Assembly (NCBI GenBank): GCA_039096225.1
Contig: JBBPEB010000002.1
Span: 868,001 to 932,000, forward strand
Direction of reading: 5' to 3'
Length of the DNA stretch: 64,000 nucleotides
From: Blastocystis sp. Blastoise
Lineage: Eukaryota > Sar > Bigyra > Opalinata > Blastocystidae
Positions within the stretch are counted from its first letter, which is position 1. Each line of letters opens with the position of its first letter. This document shows, in pieces, positions 1 to 12,631 of the stretch. The notes below the pieces were generated by a model. It was not told the origin of the DNA. It made no database searches and was given only the letters and a program-made list of their open reading frames with translations. Made by a program: the position numbers and the translations under genes.

Positions 1-147
1 ATGTTAACAAATCATTTTTTATGAAAAAATGATAAATTCGCGCTAGGGAATCAATTTGTTCGTGAATAAAAAACACTTTTGAAAGACAAAAATTCAAAAT
101 ACAATTTTTAAAAATCTCCTCTTATTAAAGTCATCCAAATAAATAAG
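1..147. promoter_or_regulatory. Upstream region of the formin gene
   Basis: This short AT-rich stretch precedes the formin start codon. It holds no ORF. A GC-richer patch (cgcgctaggg, about 40-49) stands out from the surroundings and could be a promoter element; this is inference. Confidence 0.3.
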
Positions 148-2504
148 ATGGAATCAGATGAACAGAACAGTCGGCCACTGTCTCAAAGTTTAAAAAATGT
201 AGATATGCTTGGTCATCGTTCTGTCAATTCTTTAAGAAGATCTCGAGTTATTCGTCCTCTTTCTACTACGTTAACAGGAGATATTGATCTAATTAAATCT
301 GAGTCGCTTCTTGAAGTTAAAACACACAAATATCTTTTGAAGAATGGATCCTTACAAGAAGCAGAGGAAATAAATAAATTATTTTCTGAAGGTTGTTGGG
401 TTTATAAAGTTCAAGCAAACAATATTTGGAAAAAATCAGTGAGTATTATGTGTATTAAGTTATTAATTTCCTTCTTTTATAGAATAATTTACAGAAGCGT
501 TATATAAAGATCGATAACGACATACTCCTTTATGATCACAATGAAAAAATGCAAAATCCTCAGTATTTTATATGTTTTTAATATTTATTTATTATTATAT
601 TTTTTTTTAGGAAGATAAATTTGTTACAAGTCTCTGCTTCTACATATCCAAGCACGTTCCTTCCTAAAGACTATGCAATAAAAGATACAGTTGATGTTAT
701 AGCACATAATAGGACGTATACATTTGTTGGAAAATCAAATTTATCAAAATCAATTGAATTTGTTAATTATGTATTTTTTTAAACTTATTATGTATAAAGT
801 CGTTTTATTATATACATTACATAATCTAGTTGGGCAGATATTGTGAAAAGGTATTATCGCTAACTCAAAAACCTTCAGATCCAGTTATGATTGATGACTT
901 GTATATATATATATATAGTATACTTTATTCTTTTTTACAATGTTTATATATATGTATATAGGTATAAAAAAGGTTTGCTGTTAGAGAGTTGCCCTGTTGA
1001 AACCATAGAAAATCGTGTTCATTCGATATCTGTAGATGAGAAATGGAAATATATACAAGAACATAATTTACATTTAGAAAATGTGAAACTAAATGAACAA
1101 ACGGATTTCCTTATTACTACTTTATGTCATGTATATATATATATATACAAATAAGAATATTAATATATATAAAATTATTATTTATTCTATTTATTGTTCA
1201 TATCGTCTTTTTATGTTTTCTTTTTTTATTCATTATTATGTATATTTTAGAAAATATATTTTATGATTATTAATAACATATCTAGTTTCAATTTCTATTA
1301 TTATGTTATATATATTATTTTAATATGATATATAAATAGTTTGAGGGACAAGATCCTGAGTCGATATGGAAGTGTATTACTATTATAGAAGAAGGAAATA
1401 ATACTGTTCTAGAACCTTTCTATAATAAAGGAGGTATTCAACATATATTAAAGGTATATATATATATAATCTATTTGTATTAGTAATTTGTATTAATAAT
1501 TTATGTTTTTAAAATAAAAACAATATCTATATATAATATACTAATATTATTATTATATAATTATATATATATATAACTATATATAGAACATTGAATCTTA
1601 TTCATTAGTAGATAAACCAACAGATACCGAGTTACAAGTGATTATTCAACTTCTAACGTGTATACATACTATTATTAATACACCAAAGGGATTAGTACGA
1701 TTATTAACTATTGATAAATCACTATCTTCACTTGTTTTAGCATTATTCCCATTGGAAACAGACTGTATTCTCTGTTTAATTAATATTCTTCTTTCTATAA
1801 TCACATTAGGAAAAGATATATATATTAATCCTGATATTATTAATGTTAAAGAGAATCCAAATGTAATTCGTGTTGAAGATCGTGATACTATATTATATTA
1901 TTTAAAACCAGGTGTAGACTTTGTTATAGAAGCATTAGATAGCTTTCGTAATCGAACAAGAGAACAAATATGTTTTCAAAGTTTAGCTGAAATCTTAGAA
2001 GCTAGTGATGATATTGACATTTCCTGCTCTGTAATGAAATTATTTAATGCTATTTTAGAAAATATTGATAATCTTGATTATAGACTTGTTGTATATATAT
2101 TATATATATTATATAGACTTTTTTGTTTTTATTGTAATTGCTATTCCATATTATTATAAAATGATCTATTAATAATCTCACTATATATATATATATAGAT
2201 AAATAATGATTTCATATCTCTTGATGTTATTGGTATCTGTCAAGATTCTCTTCCTGAAATTCAAGAAAACCTCGAATTCCAACGGTTATTACAGTCATTT
2301 ATGATTAGTATACAAAGAGATAAAGAAGAAGCGTCATCACAAGGTCTTTATCTAGGAGATATGAATGCACTTATCAGTATATTCCCACGATTATTATATT
2401 TTAATATATTTTGGTTTTAGTTTTTTTTAATTATATATATATTTCTCTTTTTCTATAATATATATATTTCTTCTTTTTATGATTTTTGTCTCTGTCTCTC
2501 TCTA

Positions 2505-2538
<34 letters not shown>

Positions 2539-2777
2539 TCGTATTATAACAGATGCTCAAGAAGGTGGTAATGAATCCAGTTTCTTAACTGTATTACGAT
2601 GTTTATTATGTATTCCCTTAGATGCGTCATTAGGACGAAAAATGTGGGAAAATATAGCTATTCAAGCACAGAAAATCGTTCAAATTGCACCAGTTCCTTC
2701 TCAATCTGTTAATGATATTGATTATTTGAAAGTATATATAGATTATAGTTTTCATAATGAGTATAATAATAATAATA

Positions 2778-2834
<57 letters not shown>

Positions 2835-5602
2835 TATAGGAATTAATGGAGAAGAAGATGGATATAGAGAATGAAATAATGGGTACAAAAATAGAAAATG
2901 AACGAACAGAACAGCAGGTAGAGGAACTCTATAGAATACAGGATGAACGAGATTTATTGAAGAAACGAGTATATATATATATATATATATATTCTTTAAT
3001 CATTATCTACATTTTTTAAAAATCTATTAATTATTTCTATATATATTTTTTATAAATATATATTATTTTTTGTTATTTCGATAGTATATCTAGACTTATA
3101 GTTTTATTCTTATTAATAATAATACGAATACTTATATATATATAGTATCAAAATATGAATGACCGTTATATTTCTCAATTACAATATTTACAGAATGAGT
3201 TAAAAAGTCACGTATATATAGCAGATTTAACAGATGATGTTGAATATGGTGAATATTTTAAAGATTATAATGCAGGGTTAAATATAGAGGATATAAAGAA
3301 ATCATGTGAAGAGAATTCTTTGAATCCTGATGTTCTTAATAATTATAGTTATACTGTTATACGTAAAGGAAATGAATTAGTACCTCTATCTTATCCTCTT
3401 CCTAGTTATACTATTGATACTATAGGAGATAATGCTATGAAACTTATGGATCAATATATTAAAGGAGGAGATATTATGACTATTACTATACCTGATCCTG
3501 ATTATGAAGATTTATTTCATCAAAAACAAAAAGGTATTAATATTGAGGAATTAAAAGCTATTGCTAAAGAAAATGGATTAGATGAAGAAATATTAAATCA
3601 AGATGAATGTCCTATGATTACAAAAGAAGTTATTAAACCTATTATTTTATCGGATAATAGTAATTCCTCTATATGTACAGATGTAAGTACGGGTATTACT
3701 GATGGTTCTACTAAGATTCAAAAATTACCTGTACCTACTCTTTCTATTCCTACTCCTACTATTCAAAATAAACCTTCTCTTATTCCTGATCCTAAATATG
3801 CTGCTCTATTTAAATTGAAAAAGATGGGAATGCAATTAGAACAAATTAAAATAAAAGCTGAAAGAGAAGGTTTAGACGCTTCTAAATTAGATAGTGATGA
3901 ATGTCCTATGATTCCTGATCCTAATGCTACTACTACTGCTACTTCTTCTTCCACTGCTATTCCAATGATTCCTGATCCTAAATATGCTCCTCTATTTAAA
4001 TTGAAAAAGATGGGAATGCAATTAGAACAAATTAAAATAAAAGCTGAAAGAGAAGGATTAGATTCTTCAAAATTAGATAGTGATGAATGTCCTATGATTC
4101 CTGATCCTAATGCTACTACTACTGCTACTTCTTCTTCCACTGCTATTCCAATGATTCCTGATCCTAAATATGCTCCTCTATTCAAGCTGAAAAAGATGGG
4201 AATGCAATTAGAACAAATTAAAATAAAAGCTGAAAGAGAAGGACTGGATTCAGCTGTATTAGACAAAGATGAATGTCCTATGATTCCTGATCCTAATGCT
4301 TCTGTTCCTAGTACTGTTTCTACTCCTACTCCTCTTATTCCTGATCCTAAATATGCTCCTCTATTCAAGCTGAAAAAAATGGGAATGCAATTAAAACAAA
4401 TTAAAATAAAAGCTGAAAGAGAAGGACTGGATTCAGCTGTATTAGACAAAGATGAATGTCCTATGATTCCTGATCCTAATGCTACTCCTTCTACTGCTAC
4501 TACTTCTCCTGCTATTCAAACTAAACCTTCTCTTATTCCTGATCCTAAATATGCTCCTCTATTCAAGCTGAAAAAGATGGGAATGTCCTTAGAACAAATT
4601 AAAATAAAAGCTGAAAGAGAAGGTTTAAACCCAAGTTTATTAGATAGTGATGAATGTCCTATGATTCCTGATCCTTCTGTTTCTACTCCTTCTACTACTC
4701 CTTCTTCTCCTGCTATGCCAATAAATGGACAATTATCACCTATTTCTCGACCTCCAATATCTTTACCTCCATTAAAACCAAGTCTTCCTAAAAATCCATT
4801 AGTATCTGCTATTTCTCAAGGTAAATCAAGTTCTATTTCTACTACTGGACAATCAAATGAACAAAACAAGAATACTACTACTACTACTACTACTAATAAT
4901 AATAATAATAATACTGCAGAAATTAAAAAAGAATTAGAGTTTATTCCTCCAGAGAAAGAAAAATATAAATTATCTAATAAAGTTAAGTCTATATATTGGA
5001 ATCCTGTACAAGGAAATGCTTTAAAAGACAGTATTTGGATGAAAATGAATGAAGATGAAGTTGCTATAGATATAAATAAAGTAGAAACATTATTTAAAGC
5101 TAAACAAACAAAAAACATGGATGTTATTTTGAAACCTGTTATTGGTACAGGAGATGATTCTGTTAGTATCCTAGATAGTAAACGCCAACATAATATGGGT
5201 ATTTGTTTATCTAGACTTCGTTTACGACCAACACAATTACGTATTGCTATTTTAAGAGCTGATACTGTTACTTTGAATAAAAATACAATACAAATGTTAG
5301 AAGATATTTTACCTAAGCAAGATGAATTAGATAAATTCAGTACTGTTACAGATCCAAATATATTAAATGATATAGATATGGTTGGATATACATTATATAA
5401 GATACCAAATGCTTTAACAAGATTAAAATGTATGCATATAAAACTATTTTTTAATGATAGTTATGATGATTTGATAACGAAGAGCGAAAGTGTACTAGAT
5501 GCTATTCATGTTATTCAAAATAGTAAAGAATTTATTTATATATTAGAAATTGTATTGAAAATAGGAAATATGCTTAATGGTATAGATATATTTATAAATA
5601 AT

Positions 5603-5658
<56 letters not shown>

Positions 5659-7254
5659 ATAATCTTTATATGGTGTATTTTATATAATGAAATATATTAT
5701 TATTATTATCTGAAATATGATTATGATTATGATTATGATTATGATTATGATTATGATTATGATTATGATTATTATATATATGTATGCATATATAGGAACA
5801 ACATCTAGAGGTGGAATATATGGATTTCAGTTTGATATTTTACCTCGACTTAAAGATACGAAGGGAGAAGATAATTATAGTTTTATAGAGTATATTGTTA
5901 ATACTTATTTCATTATTATATATACTTATTTAATACTTATTTATAATTATATATATACTTATTTAATACTTATTTATAATTATTTATATACTTATATATA
6001 TTCTTATAGATTTATTTAAATACTTATATATAAACTTATTTAATAATTACTTAATACTTATGTAATACATGCTTGTTATTTTAGAATAATATTTTATATT
6101 ACATATAATTTTAATTGTTTTAACATAATATATTATATTACATATTATTTTAATTGTTTTAACATAATATATTATATATATAGTTTTGCTGTTGATATTA
6201 TTCATGAACAAAAACCTTCTGTTTTATCTATATTAAATTCTATATCTCTTCTTAAGACAATTGGTTATATTAAATATCAAGATTTATTAAATGGATTAAA
6301 AGATATTAAAACACAAGTGAATATGATTCGAATCGCATCAAAATCAAAGCCTACTGAACAAGAAGATAAGTATATATATATATTAAAATACTAGTTGTTA
6401 TGTATTGTTTCTGGTTTTGTTTTTTATATATAACTATTATAAATTGATATTTGAAATAATACTAATTATTAATAATATATATATATATTATTATTATTAT
6501 AGATATGGTGATGTTATGAGTGAGTTTTACGATACGATACTTGATTTACCTGCTAAGGCTGAAGAACTTATCCAACAAATACCAAAGGAATATCAATCAT
6601 TATCTAATCTTTATGGTATACTATTCTTTATATTTATATGTTATATATATGTTTATATATATATATATAGGTAATGATTCTAAGAGTGTTTCTTATAATG
6701 AATTTTTAGGGCTAATTACTGTGTTTTTGACTGATTTGAAGAATGCTGATGATAAACGTACAAAGAAACTCGAAGAAGAACAAAAAGTGTGTACTATATA
6801 TATATATTATTATTATTCTTATTTATTATGACTTATTATATATACTGATTATTATATATTGATTATTTTATATTGATTATTATTTATTGATTATTATTTA
6901 TTGATTATTAATAATTATTAAACAATATTAATTATTGATTATTTATAGGAATTAGAGAAACAACAAAAGCAAGCTTTACAGAAGTCAAAGGTTACTACAA
7001 AGAATACTGCTTCTATATCTACTACTAATACTAGTACAAATATCCCTGTTAAATCTACTTATTCTTCTTATGCAAAGAAACAAGATATAAATAAACAATT
7101 GAATCAAAATATGATATCGAATAATTCAACAGACCAAAATGATATTGTTACTGCATTTTCTACATCTTCATCAACATCCAATCAAAATAAATCATTCTTA
7201 TCTCATCTTTCAAATCTTAGAAGTGTTACAAATAATTCTATAAATCCATCTGAT

Positions 7255-7347
<93 letters not shown>

Positions 7348-8931
7348 TCTGTTACACCTGTTACTAAGCCAATTTCTCTTCTTTCTCAATTAGATATTTC
7401 TACTCCTACTACTTCATTACAACGAGGCGTCTTTCAACGTCCGAAACTCAATCGAGTTTCACGGGAATCCACTGTTTCTACACGTAGTAGTAAAAGCCGT
7501 GATGATCTTCCTAATGACCCTCCCCCGCCAATTCCTGATACTATACCGCCACCTCATTTATATGTTGGATTACCACCTGCTATGAATAGAAATAAATTCT
7601 TAAAAAGAGAACGTTATTCTATGCTTGCTAATAGTAATCGATATAGTTATATACCTAAAAGATCAAGTATTTTTTCCGTTAATACTAGTAGATTAAGTGA
7701 CTCAGATCATCCTGAATCATTTACTCATAGTTTATCAAGTTTTGAAAGATCTTCAAATGATTCTATTTTAGAGAATAATAAACATCTAGGGTCCAGTAGT
7801 CTTTCTAGAGAAGAAGAAGGTAGTCTTTCTAAACTTATTCATGGAGATATATCAAGTATTAGTAGCAGTAATAATACAAGTATAATAGATCTTTCTTCAC
7901 ATAGTATAAATGATAATAAGAGTGAAGACAATAGTATTATCATACAATCTACATCAACAACACCTGTTGTGAATCCTATATTATTCTCTCCTATTCTTAA
8001 ATCAGATAATACTCATTATACTTTTGATGATAATAATAATCATAATGTATATATATTATATTATATTATATTATATTATATTATATTATATTATATTATA
8101 TTATATTATATTGTTAAATAAATAAATATATTTATTCAATTGTATTTATTTTGAATTTATATTTATATTTTTCTTTCTATTTATCTATATTTCTATCATT
8201 ATTAAAATATTTATATACATATTTTTTAAATATTTCTATTTTTAATATTTCTATCTTTATTTCATATATATATCTATATACATATATTTCTTCAATATAC
8301 ATATATATTCCTATATATCTAGTCTTTACTTCATAAAGGTAATCATAATTTGAGTTTCTTGGAACAGGATGAGGCTGCTAGTGAAGAAGATAGTCCTTTA
8401 GATTATTCATTAACCGCGGAAATTAATCAAAAGAAAGTGAATAAATTATCATCTTCACCCGTTTATAAATCTTATACTATAAATCATTCTCAATTAAATA
8501 CTTCTTATGATTCTAAGGAGTTATATAATTCATATATAACACCAATTGATTCCTCTGTATATATACGTCCTTCAATACAGAAAGGAACAACTCGATTGTC
8601 TGTAATGCCGATGTCAGATATCGATGAAGATGCTAGTTCTACCGATAACGAGGAGAATAATCCTAATGATTTAAATAATAATACAAATGATGATGATGAT
8701 GATGATGACGCACTTGATAGAGAATTATTAGGACACAGTATTCTAGAGAAAACACCAAAAGCTGGTTATTCAGGAAGACCTTCTGCGTTCCGTCGTGTAT
8801 CTTGTTTACCTGGAGAAGAAAGTCCCGTGAATATATCACATAGACCTTCAATAATGGCTAATAAAGGTAGTGTTGCTAAACGTCTGACACTTCGTTTCCA
8901 AGAACGAAAAGCGCTTATTAAAGAAGAATAA
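148..8931 (+). CDS. Giant formin: PH, GBD/FH3, coiled coil, WASHC3-type repeats, FH2
   Basis: This is an actin-nucleating formin of about 2,180 residues by my hand assembly of roughly 16 exons. Exon 1 is 148-438, then 483-562, 611-770, 830-900 and 962 onward; the last exon ends at 8931. Residues about 83-200 look like a PH domain (GCWVYKVQANNIWKK, then DNDILLYDHNEK and RTYTFVGKS, with a closing helix). A GBD/FH3 armadillo region follows (1340-2760), then a short coiled coil (2840-2970). Exon 3148-5581 holds CCDC53/WASHC3-like repeats and the start of FH2. FH2 hallmarks are SIYWNPVQGNALKDSIW, KIGNMLNG and FDILPRLKDTKG, running to about 6990. The tail is Ser/Asn-rich with about 29 Asn at 7258-7346. 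I see no classical DAD and only a weak proline-rich FH1. The first exon of the tail joins the last at a donor near 8047; that join is uncertain. Confidence 0.88.
2760..2836. repeat. (AAT)n microsatellite in a formin intron
   Basis: A run of AAT triplets, interrupted once by tatat, fills most of the intron that ends at the tatatag acceptor near 2839. It is non-coding because the flanking exons join in frame without it. Confidence 0.85.
3480..4690 (+). repeat. In-frame CCDC53/WASHC3-like repeats inside the formin
   Basis: Five near-identical units of about 60-66 residues begin near 3780, 3966, 4152, 4338 and 4536. Each has IPDPKYAPLFKLKKMGM, then an IKIKAEREGLD core, then DSDECPMIPDP, and ends in a Thr/Ser linker. 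Two diverged units precede them (about 3190-3370 and 3483-3620, the latter with NGLDEEIL and DECPMI). The pattern Y..lfK.kkmG...e.Ik.Ka..EGLD matches my memory of the C-terminal motif of WASH complex subunit 3 (CCDC53). High nucleotide identity between units 3-6 implies recent tandem duplication. Confidence 0.8.
5716..5770. repeat. (GATTAT)n hexanucleotide repeat in the formin FH2 intron
   Basis: About nine copies of GATTAT lie in the intron that splits the FH2 domain between GNMLNG and the GTTSRGG exon. A (TA)n run at about 5608-5655 lies upstream in the same intron. Confidence 0.85.
7258..7346 (+). repeat. (AAT)n coding for poly-Asn in the formin tail
   Basis: Almost uninterrupted AAT codons encode about 29 Asn inside an otherwise complex reading frame. 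Here the triplet repeat is exonic, unlike most microsatellites in this window. Confidence 0.85.
8048..8113. repeat. (ATATT)n pentanucleotide repeat in the last formin intron
   Basis: About a dozen tandem ATATT units follow the gtatat donor of the final formin intron. Confidence 0.8.
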
Positions 8932-9936
8932 TTATATATATATATATATTTATATATAATAAGAATTACTCCATTTTTATTGATTTATGTATGTATATTA
9001 GAATATTATTTGTAGTTCTATTGTAATTATTTCAAATATATTTTTTACTTCTTCTTATCAACTGTTATGATATATGTTTTTTTATTCACATAATTCTTTC
9101 TTTCTTTTCCACTTTTTCTTGTTTATCTCAGTAATACTTTTATTTATAAATGATTTTTTTTTGAATATATATATGTATATAATTAAAATATATATTTTCA
9201 TTTTCTTTTTTAGTCTTATTTATATATTAATTACATAGCTTATAGTGTATTATATATATATATATATTATATATTTCTTCCTCAGTTTCAGTTCATTTTT
9301 TTCATTTCATGTTGACCTTTTAGTTTTAATATATATTGTATTGTTTACATATCGTTTTTTTGTAAAAGAAATACTAGTTATTGATGATTATCATGGATAG
9401 ATATGATTCTACGTTCACGAATAGATAGTTCCAACTACATGACTAACAATATATTCTTATATTTCCCCTTTTAGTAGTTGATAATAAACATTCTTGAATT
9501 TTTCATTATTAAGAAGAAAAAAACATATCTAATATATCTAAGAATGTGTATATCATGTAATAGAGGAATTAAAGCGAATAATGGATATAGAAGTTTTCAA
9601 TAATTAATAAACATTTCAATAATAATTTGACTGATAATGAAGATCATAAACTAATACACAAAAACATTCAAGTTAGCAATTAATAAAATGAAAAGTATGC
9701 AAGATTACGATTAAATATTGATTTGAAAATACAAAGCGAAACTGAATATTTTGATCAAACAGTTTTTTTTTGAGAAATATTTCTGATTATTTAGAATAGA
9801 GATTTACAAAAAACCGTATATGAATAATACGTTTTTTTGTAAATCTCTAGTTTTTTTGTAAATCTCTAGTAAATTTCTATTATTTAGAAAAAGTCAAATA
9901 ATATTTTATTTTTATAATACTTTGATATAATTCGAT
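8932..9936. other. Intergenic: formin 3' end and YJU2 promoter
   Basis: AT-rich sequence without a credible ORF. It has T-rich tracts after the formin stop codon and a long hairpin with a duplicated arm near 9797-9869, listed separately. Confidence 0.6.
9797..9869. repeat. 23-bp inverted repeat with a tandemly duplicated right arm
   Basis: The left arm (9797-9819) and right arm (9827-9849) are reverse complements with one mismatch, separated by a 7-nt loop (atgaata). The right-arm sequence tttttttgtaaatctctag occurs twice back to back (9832-9850 and 9851-9869). The structure lies 68 bp before the YJU2 start codon. It could be a promoter hairpin or the remnant of a small inverted-repeat element. 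Confidence 0.75.
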
Positions 9937-10852
9937 ATGGCTGAAAGAAAAGTATTGAATAAGTATATACCATGGGATTTCGATCCAGAGAAGTTGGATA
10001 ACTTTCATTTGGAGAGAAAACGTACTATGGTAGTACGTATGATGCTTCCATTTACTGTCCGATGTAATCATTGTGGTGAATTTATGTATGCTGGAAAGAA
10101 ATTCAATACAAGATATGAAGTTGCTAAAGGAGAAGATTATTTAGGTCTACGAATTAGTCGTTTTTATTTCAAATGTACACGTTGTGGTATTGAATTTACA
10201 ATCAAGACAGATCCAAAGAACTCTCAGTATGTTGTAGAAGCTGGAGCAACAAAGAATTACGATATGTTCAATGAACAAAAGAAATTAGTAGAAGAAGATA
10301 AGGAGAAAGAAGAAGAAATCAAACAACAAGATTCTATTAAAGATTTAGAAAATAGAATGGAAGAGTCTAAACGAGATCTTAATATCTTGGATGCATTAGA
10401 TGGTATCCAAGCATATAATCAACAATACAAAAATGTAGATGCAGATGAAGTAATTCAAAAATTAAAGGAAAAAGATGAAAAGGTATATTCTTATTTGATT
10501 TATATTGTTTATTGTATTTTTATTTTTATTTTTATTTTTATTTTTTTTAAATTTTAAATATGATGATATTTTATATGGAAACTTTATATTATAATATATA
10601 TATATATTTATAATTCTCTATCTAAAGAAATTAAACAAAGATATTAAAGATATTGATGAAGAAATTAATAAAGAATTTGAAGAGAATCAAAAGAAAAAAG
10701 AATTAGAAGCCAAAAAAGCCAAATCTGTATCAGATACAATATCTTTCGATTTCTCTGTTCCTTCGAAATCATCTGTACCTAAAGAAAAATCAAATATGAC
10801 AAAAAAACCTATTTTGATAAAAAAGAAAAAAATTATTCCTTTGAAAAAGTAA
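9937..10852 (+). CDS. YJU2: Splicing factor YJU2 (CWC16/CCDC94 family)
   Basis: The protein has about 256 residues from two exons (9937-10482 and about 10630-10852). YJU2 is a spliceosome step-one factor associated with the Prp19 complex. The N-terminus is diagnostic: MAERKVLNKYIPWDFDPEKL, then a four-Cys zinc site (CNHCGEF near residue 47 and CTRCGIEF near residue 84). LGLRISRFYFKC and FTIKTDPKNSQYVVEAGAT match family blocks as I recall them. A Glu/Lys-rich coiled coil and a basic tail ending KKKKIIPLKK follow. The start is set by the conserved N-terminal block. The window's many unusual TA-rich introns make a splicing factor a relevant neighbour, but the link is only circumstantial. Confidence 0.93.
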
Positions 10853-11511
10853 TTGTTTGTGTATATTAGAGTATTATATATTGATTGTTTTTGATTATTT
10901 ATTGTTGTTTCATTTTTTGTTTTGCTTTATATTTTGTATTTCTTATAACTAATGACACTAGTTGAAAACAAATAACATTCTAAGAATTGAATAGAGACTC
11001 AGTTTATTGATCATTTAACTTGAAATCATTTTAACTCACTTATATATCATTTATTCAATATTTAAAGTATACCAACATATTAATCTGTATCTCGTTTTAA
11101 CTAGACTATATTTATATTGAAGCTAGAACGATATACATATAAATTAGAATACACTATTTTGACTTTCTCAGTATATTTTCAAGTTTCTCATTATCTAGGC
11201 TCTATTTCTATATAATAATAATCCATAACTAAATGATATATTTCTTCAAATCACTATTCATTGACTGAATTTGTTATTATTTATTATTCTATTCTTTCAA
11301 GAAGAACAATCTAAGACTATTAATGCATATTATCAGACTATCAATGCATCCTTTATTTAATAAAAAGAAAACAAAATATTTCTAGAGTATTCATGGTTTT
11401 TTAATTATATCAAGTCAAAAATTGTCAAAAAACAAATAAATTCTATACTCTTGTTTCAAGTTGTTTTTTTTCATTTGTTCAAGTATTGCTATTCAAGGAA
11501 GTTTCATTAAG
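10853..11511. other. Intergenic between YJU2 and TBP
   Basis: AT-rich sequence with many in-frame stops in all frames. I see no gene, RNA or repeat in it. It presumably holds the YJU2 3' end and the TBP promoter. Confidence 0.5.
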
Positions 11512-12631
11512 ATGTCTTTAATACAAGGAACAACGGATGAGGAACAAGTGATCAACACTACAGATACCTCTAGCATTCTTAATACAAATATTTCCGGTAT
11601 AACTATTCAAATTCAGTATATATTTTTATGTTACATTATTTCCTCTATTAAATCATAATGAAATAATAGAAATGTTGTGGCTACATCAGATTTTGGTTCT
11701 AAGATAAACTTAGAAACTATTCCAAAAAAAGTCCGTAATGCAGAATATAATCCTAAGGTATTTTTTATAATTGAACTACCAAGTAGTTTTTCATAAAGCT
11801 ACCGAATTCATTTCATTTTTCATTTTTTCAATAAAATTCTCATAATTATTCTTTATTTATAGAGATTTGGAGCTGTCATCATGAGAATCAGAGATCCTAA
11901 ATCAACTGCTTTGATTTTTTCTTCAGGAAAAGTTGTTTGTGCTGGAACCAAGACAATAGATGATGCAAATAAAGCTTTATTGAAATACAGAAAGATTATT
12001 AATGTATATATTTCATATTTTAAAAAAATATAAAATATTTTTATTATGTATACTATTTTTGTTCTTCTTCATTTTTAATAATTTTTTAAATATTTTTTAT
12101 GGTATAGAAATGTGTTAAACTTCATAATACTGGTAATACAAAGATTAATACTACTATTCATAATATTGTTGGAGTTGCTGATTGTAGATTTCCTATTAAA
12201 CTAGAAGGTCTCTCTATTGATAATATTGAATCATGTACTGTATGTTTATTATTATTATATATATTTATTATATATATGTTTATTAATATATTTATTATTA
12301 TATTTATTATACTTATTATTATATTTATTATTATTATTATACTTAAATTTATTATACTTGTTTATATAGTATGAACCTGAGTTATTTAGTGGTTTAGTAT
12401 ATCGATTAGCAAATCCTAAAGTTGTTGCACTTGTTTTTGTTTCAGGAAAAGTTGTTATTACTGGAGCTAAAGTATATATATAACTATATATATATATAAT
12501 TATGGAAGATTTAATCATATTATTTAACAACATTTTTTTTCTCTATTTATTTATTTATATAGACTACTGAAGATCTTAAAAAAGCATTTAATAGTTTATT
12601 TCCACTATTAAAAGCTCATCAAAAGTTATAA
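11512..12631 (+). CDS. TATA-binding protein (TBP or TBP-like)
   Basis: Six exons encode about 211 residues: a short 30-residue N-terminus and the two-lobed TBP saddle. Lobe 1 shows [20 protein letters not shown] and [13 protein letters not shown]; lobe 2 shows [31 protein letters not shown] and [14 protein letters not shown]. The four DNA-kinking phenylalanines (RFGAV, LIFSS, ELFSG, LVFVS) are all kept. The linker between lobes ([18 protein letters not shown]) and the region after AGTK are diverged. TBP positions promoters for RNA polymerases I, II and III. Divergence leaves open that this is a paralogue rather than the main TBP. I chose the start at 11512 (MSLIQG) because the upstream in-frame ATG at 11461 adds a hydrophobic stretch unlike TBP. 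Confidence 0.9.

Noticed and set aside
3763-4449. Antisense ORF of 228 codons opposite the formin repeats
   Set aside because: It stays open only because the sense repeats are nearly identical and stop-free on the other strand; the sense frame carries the conserved motif.
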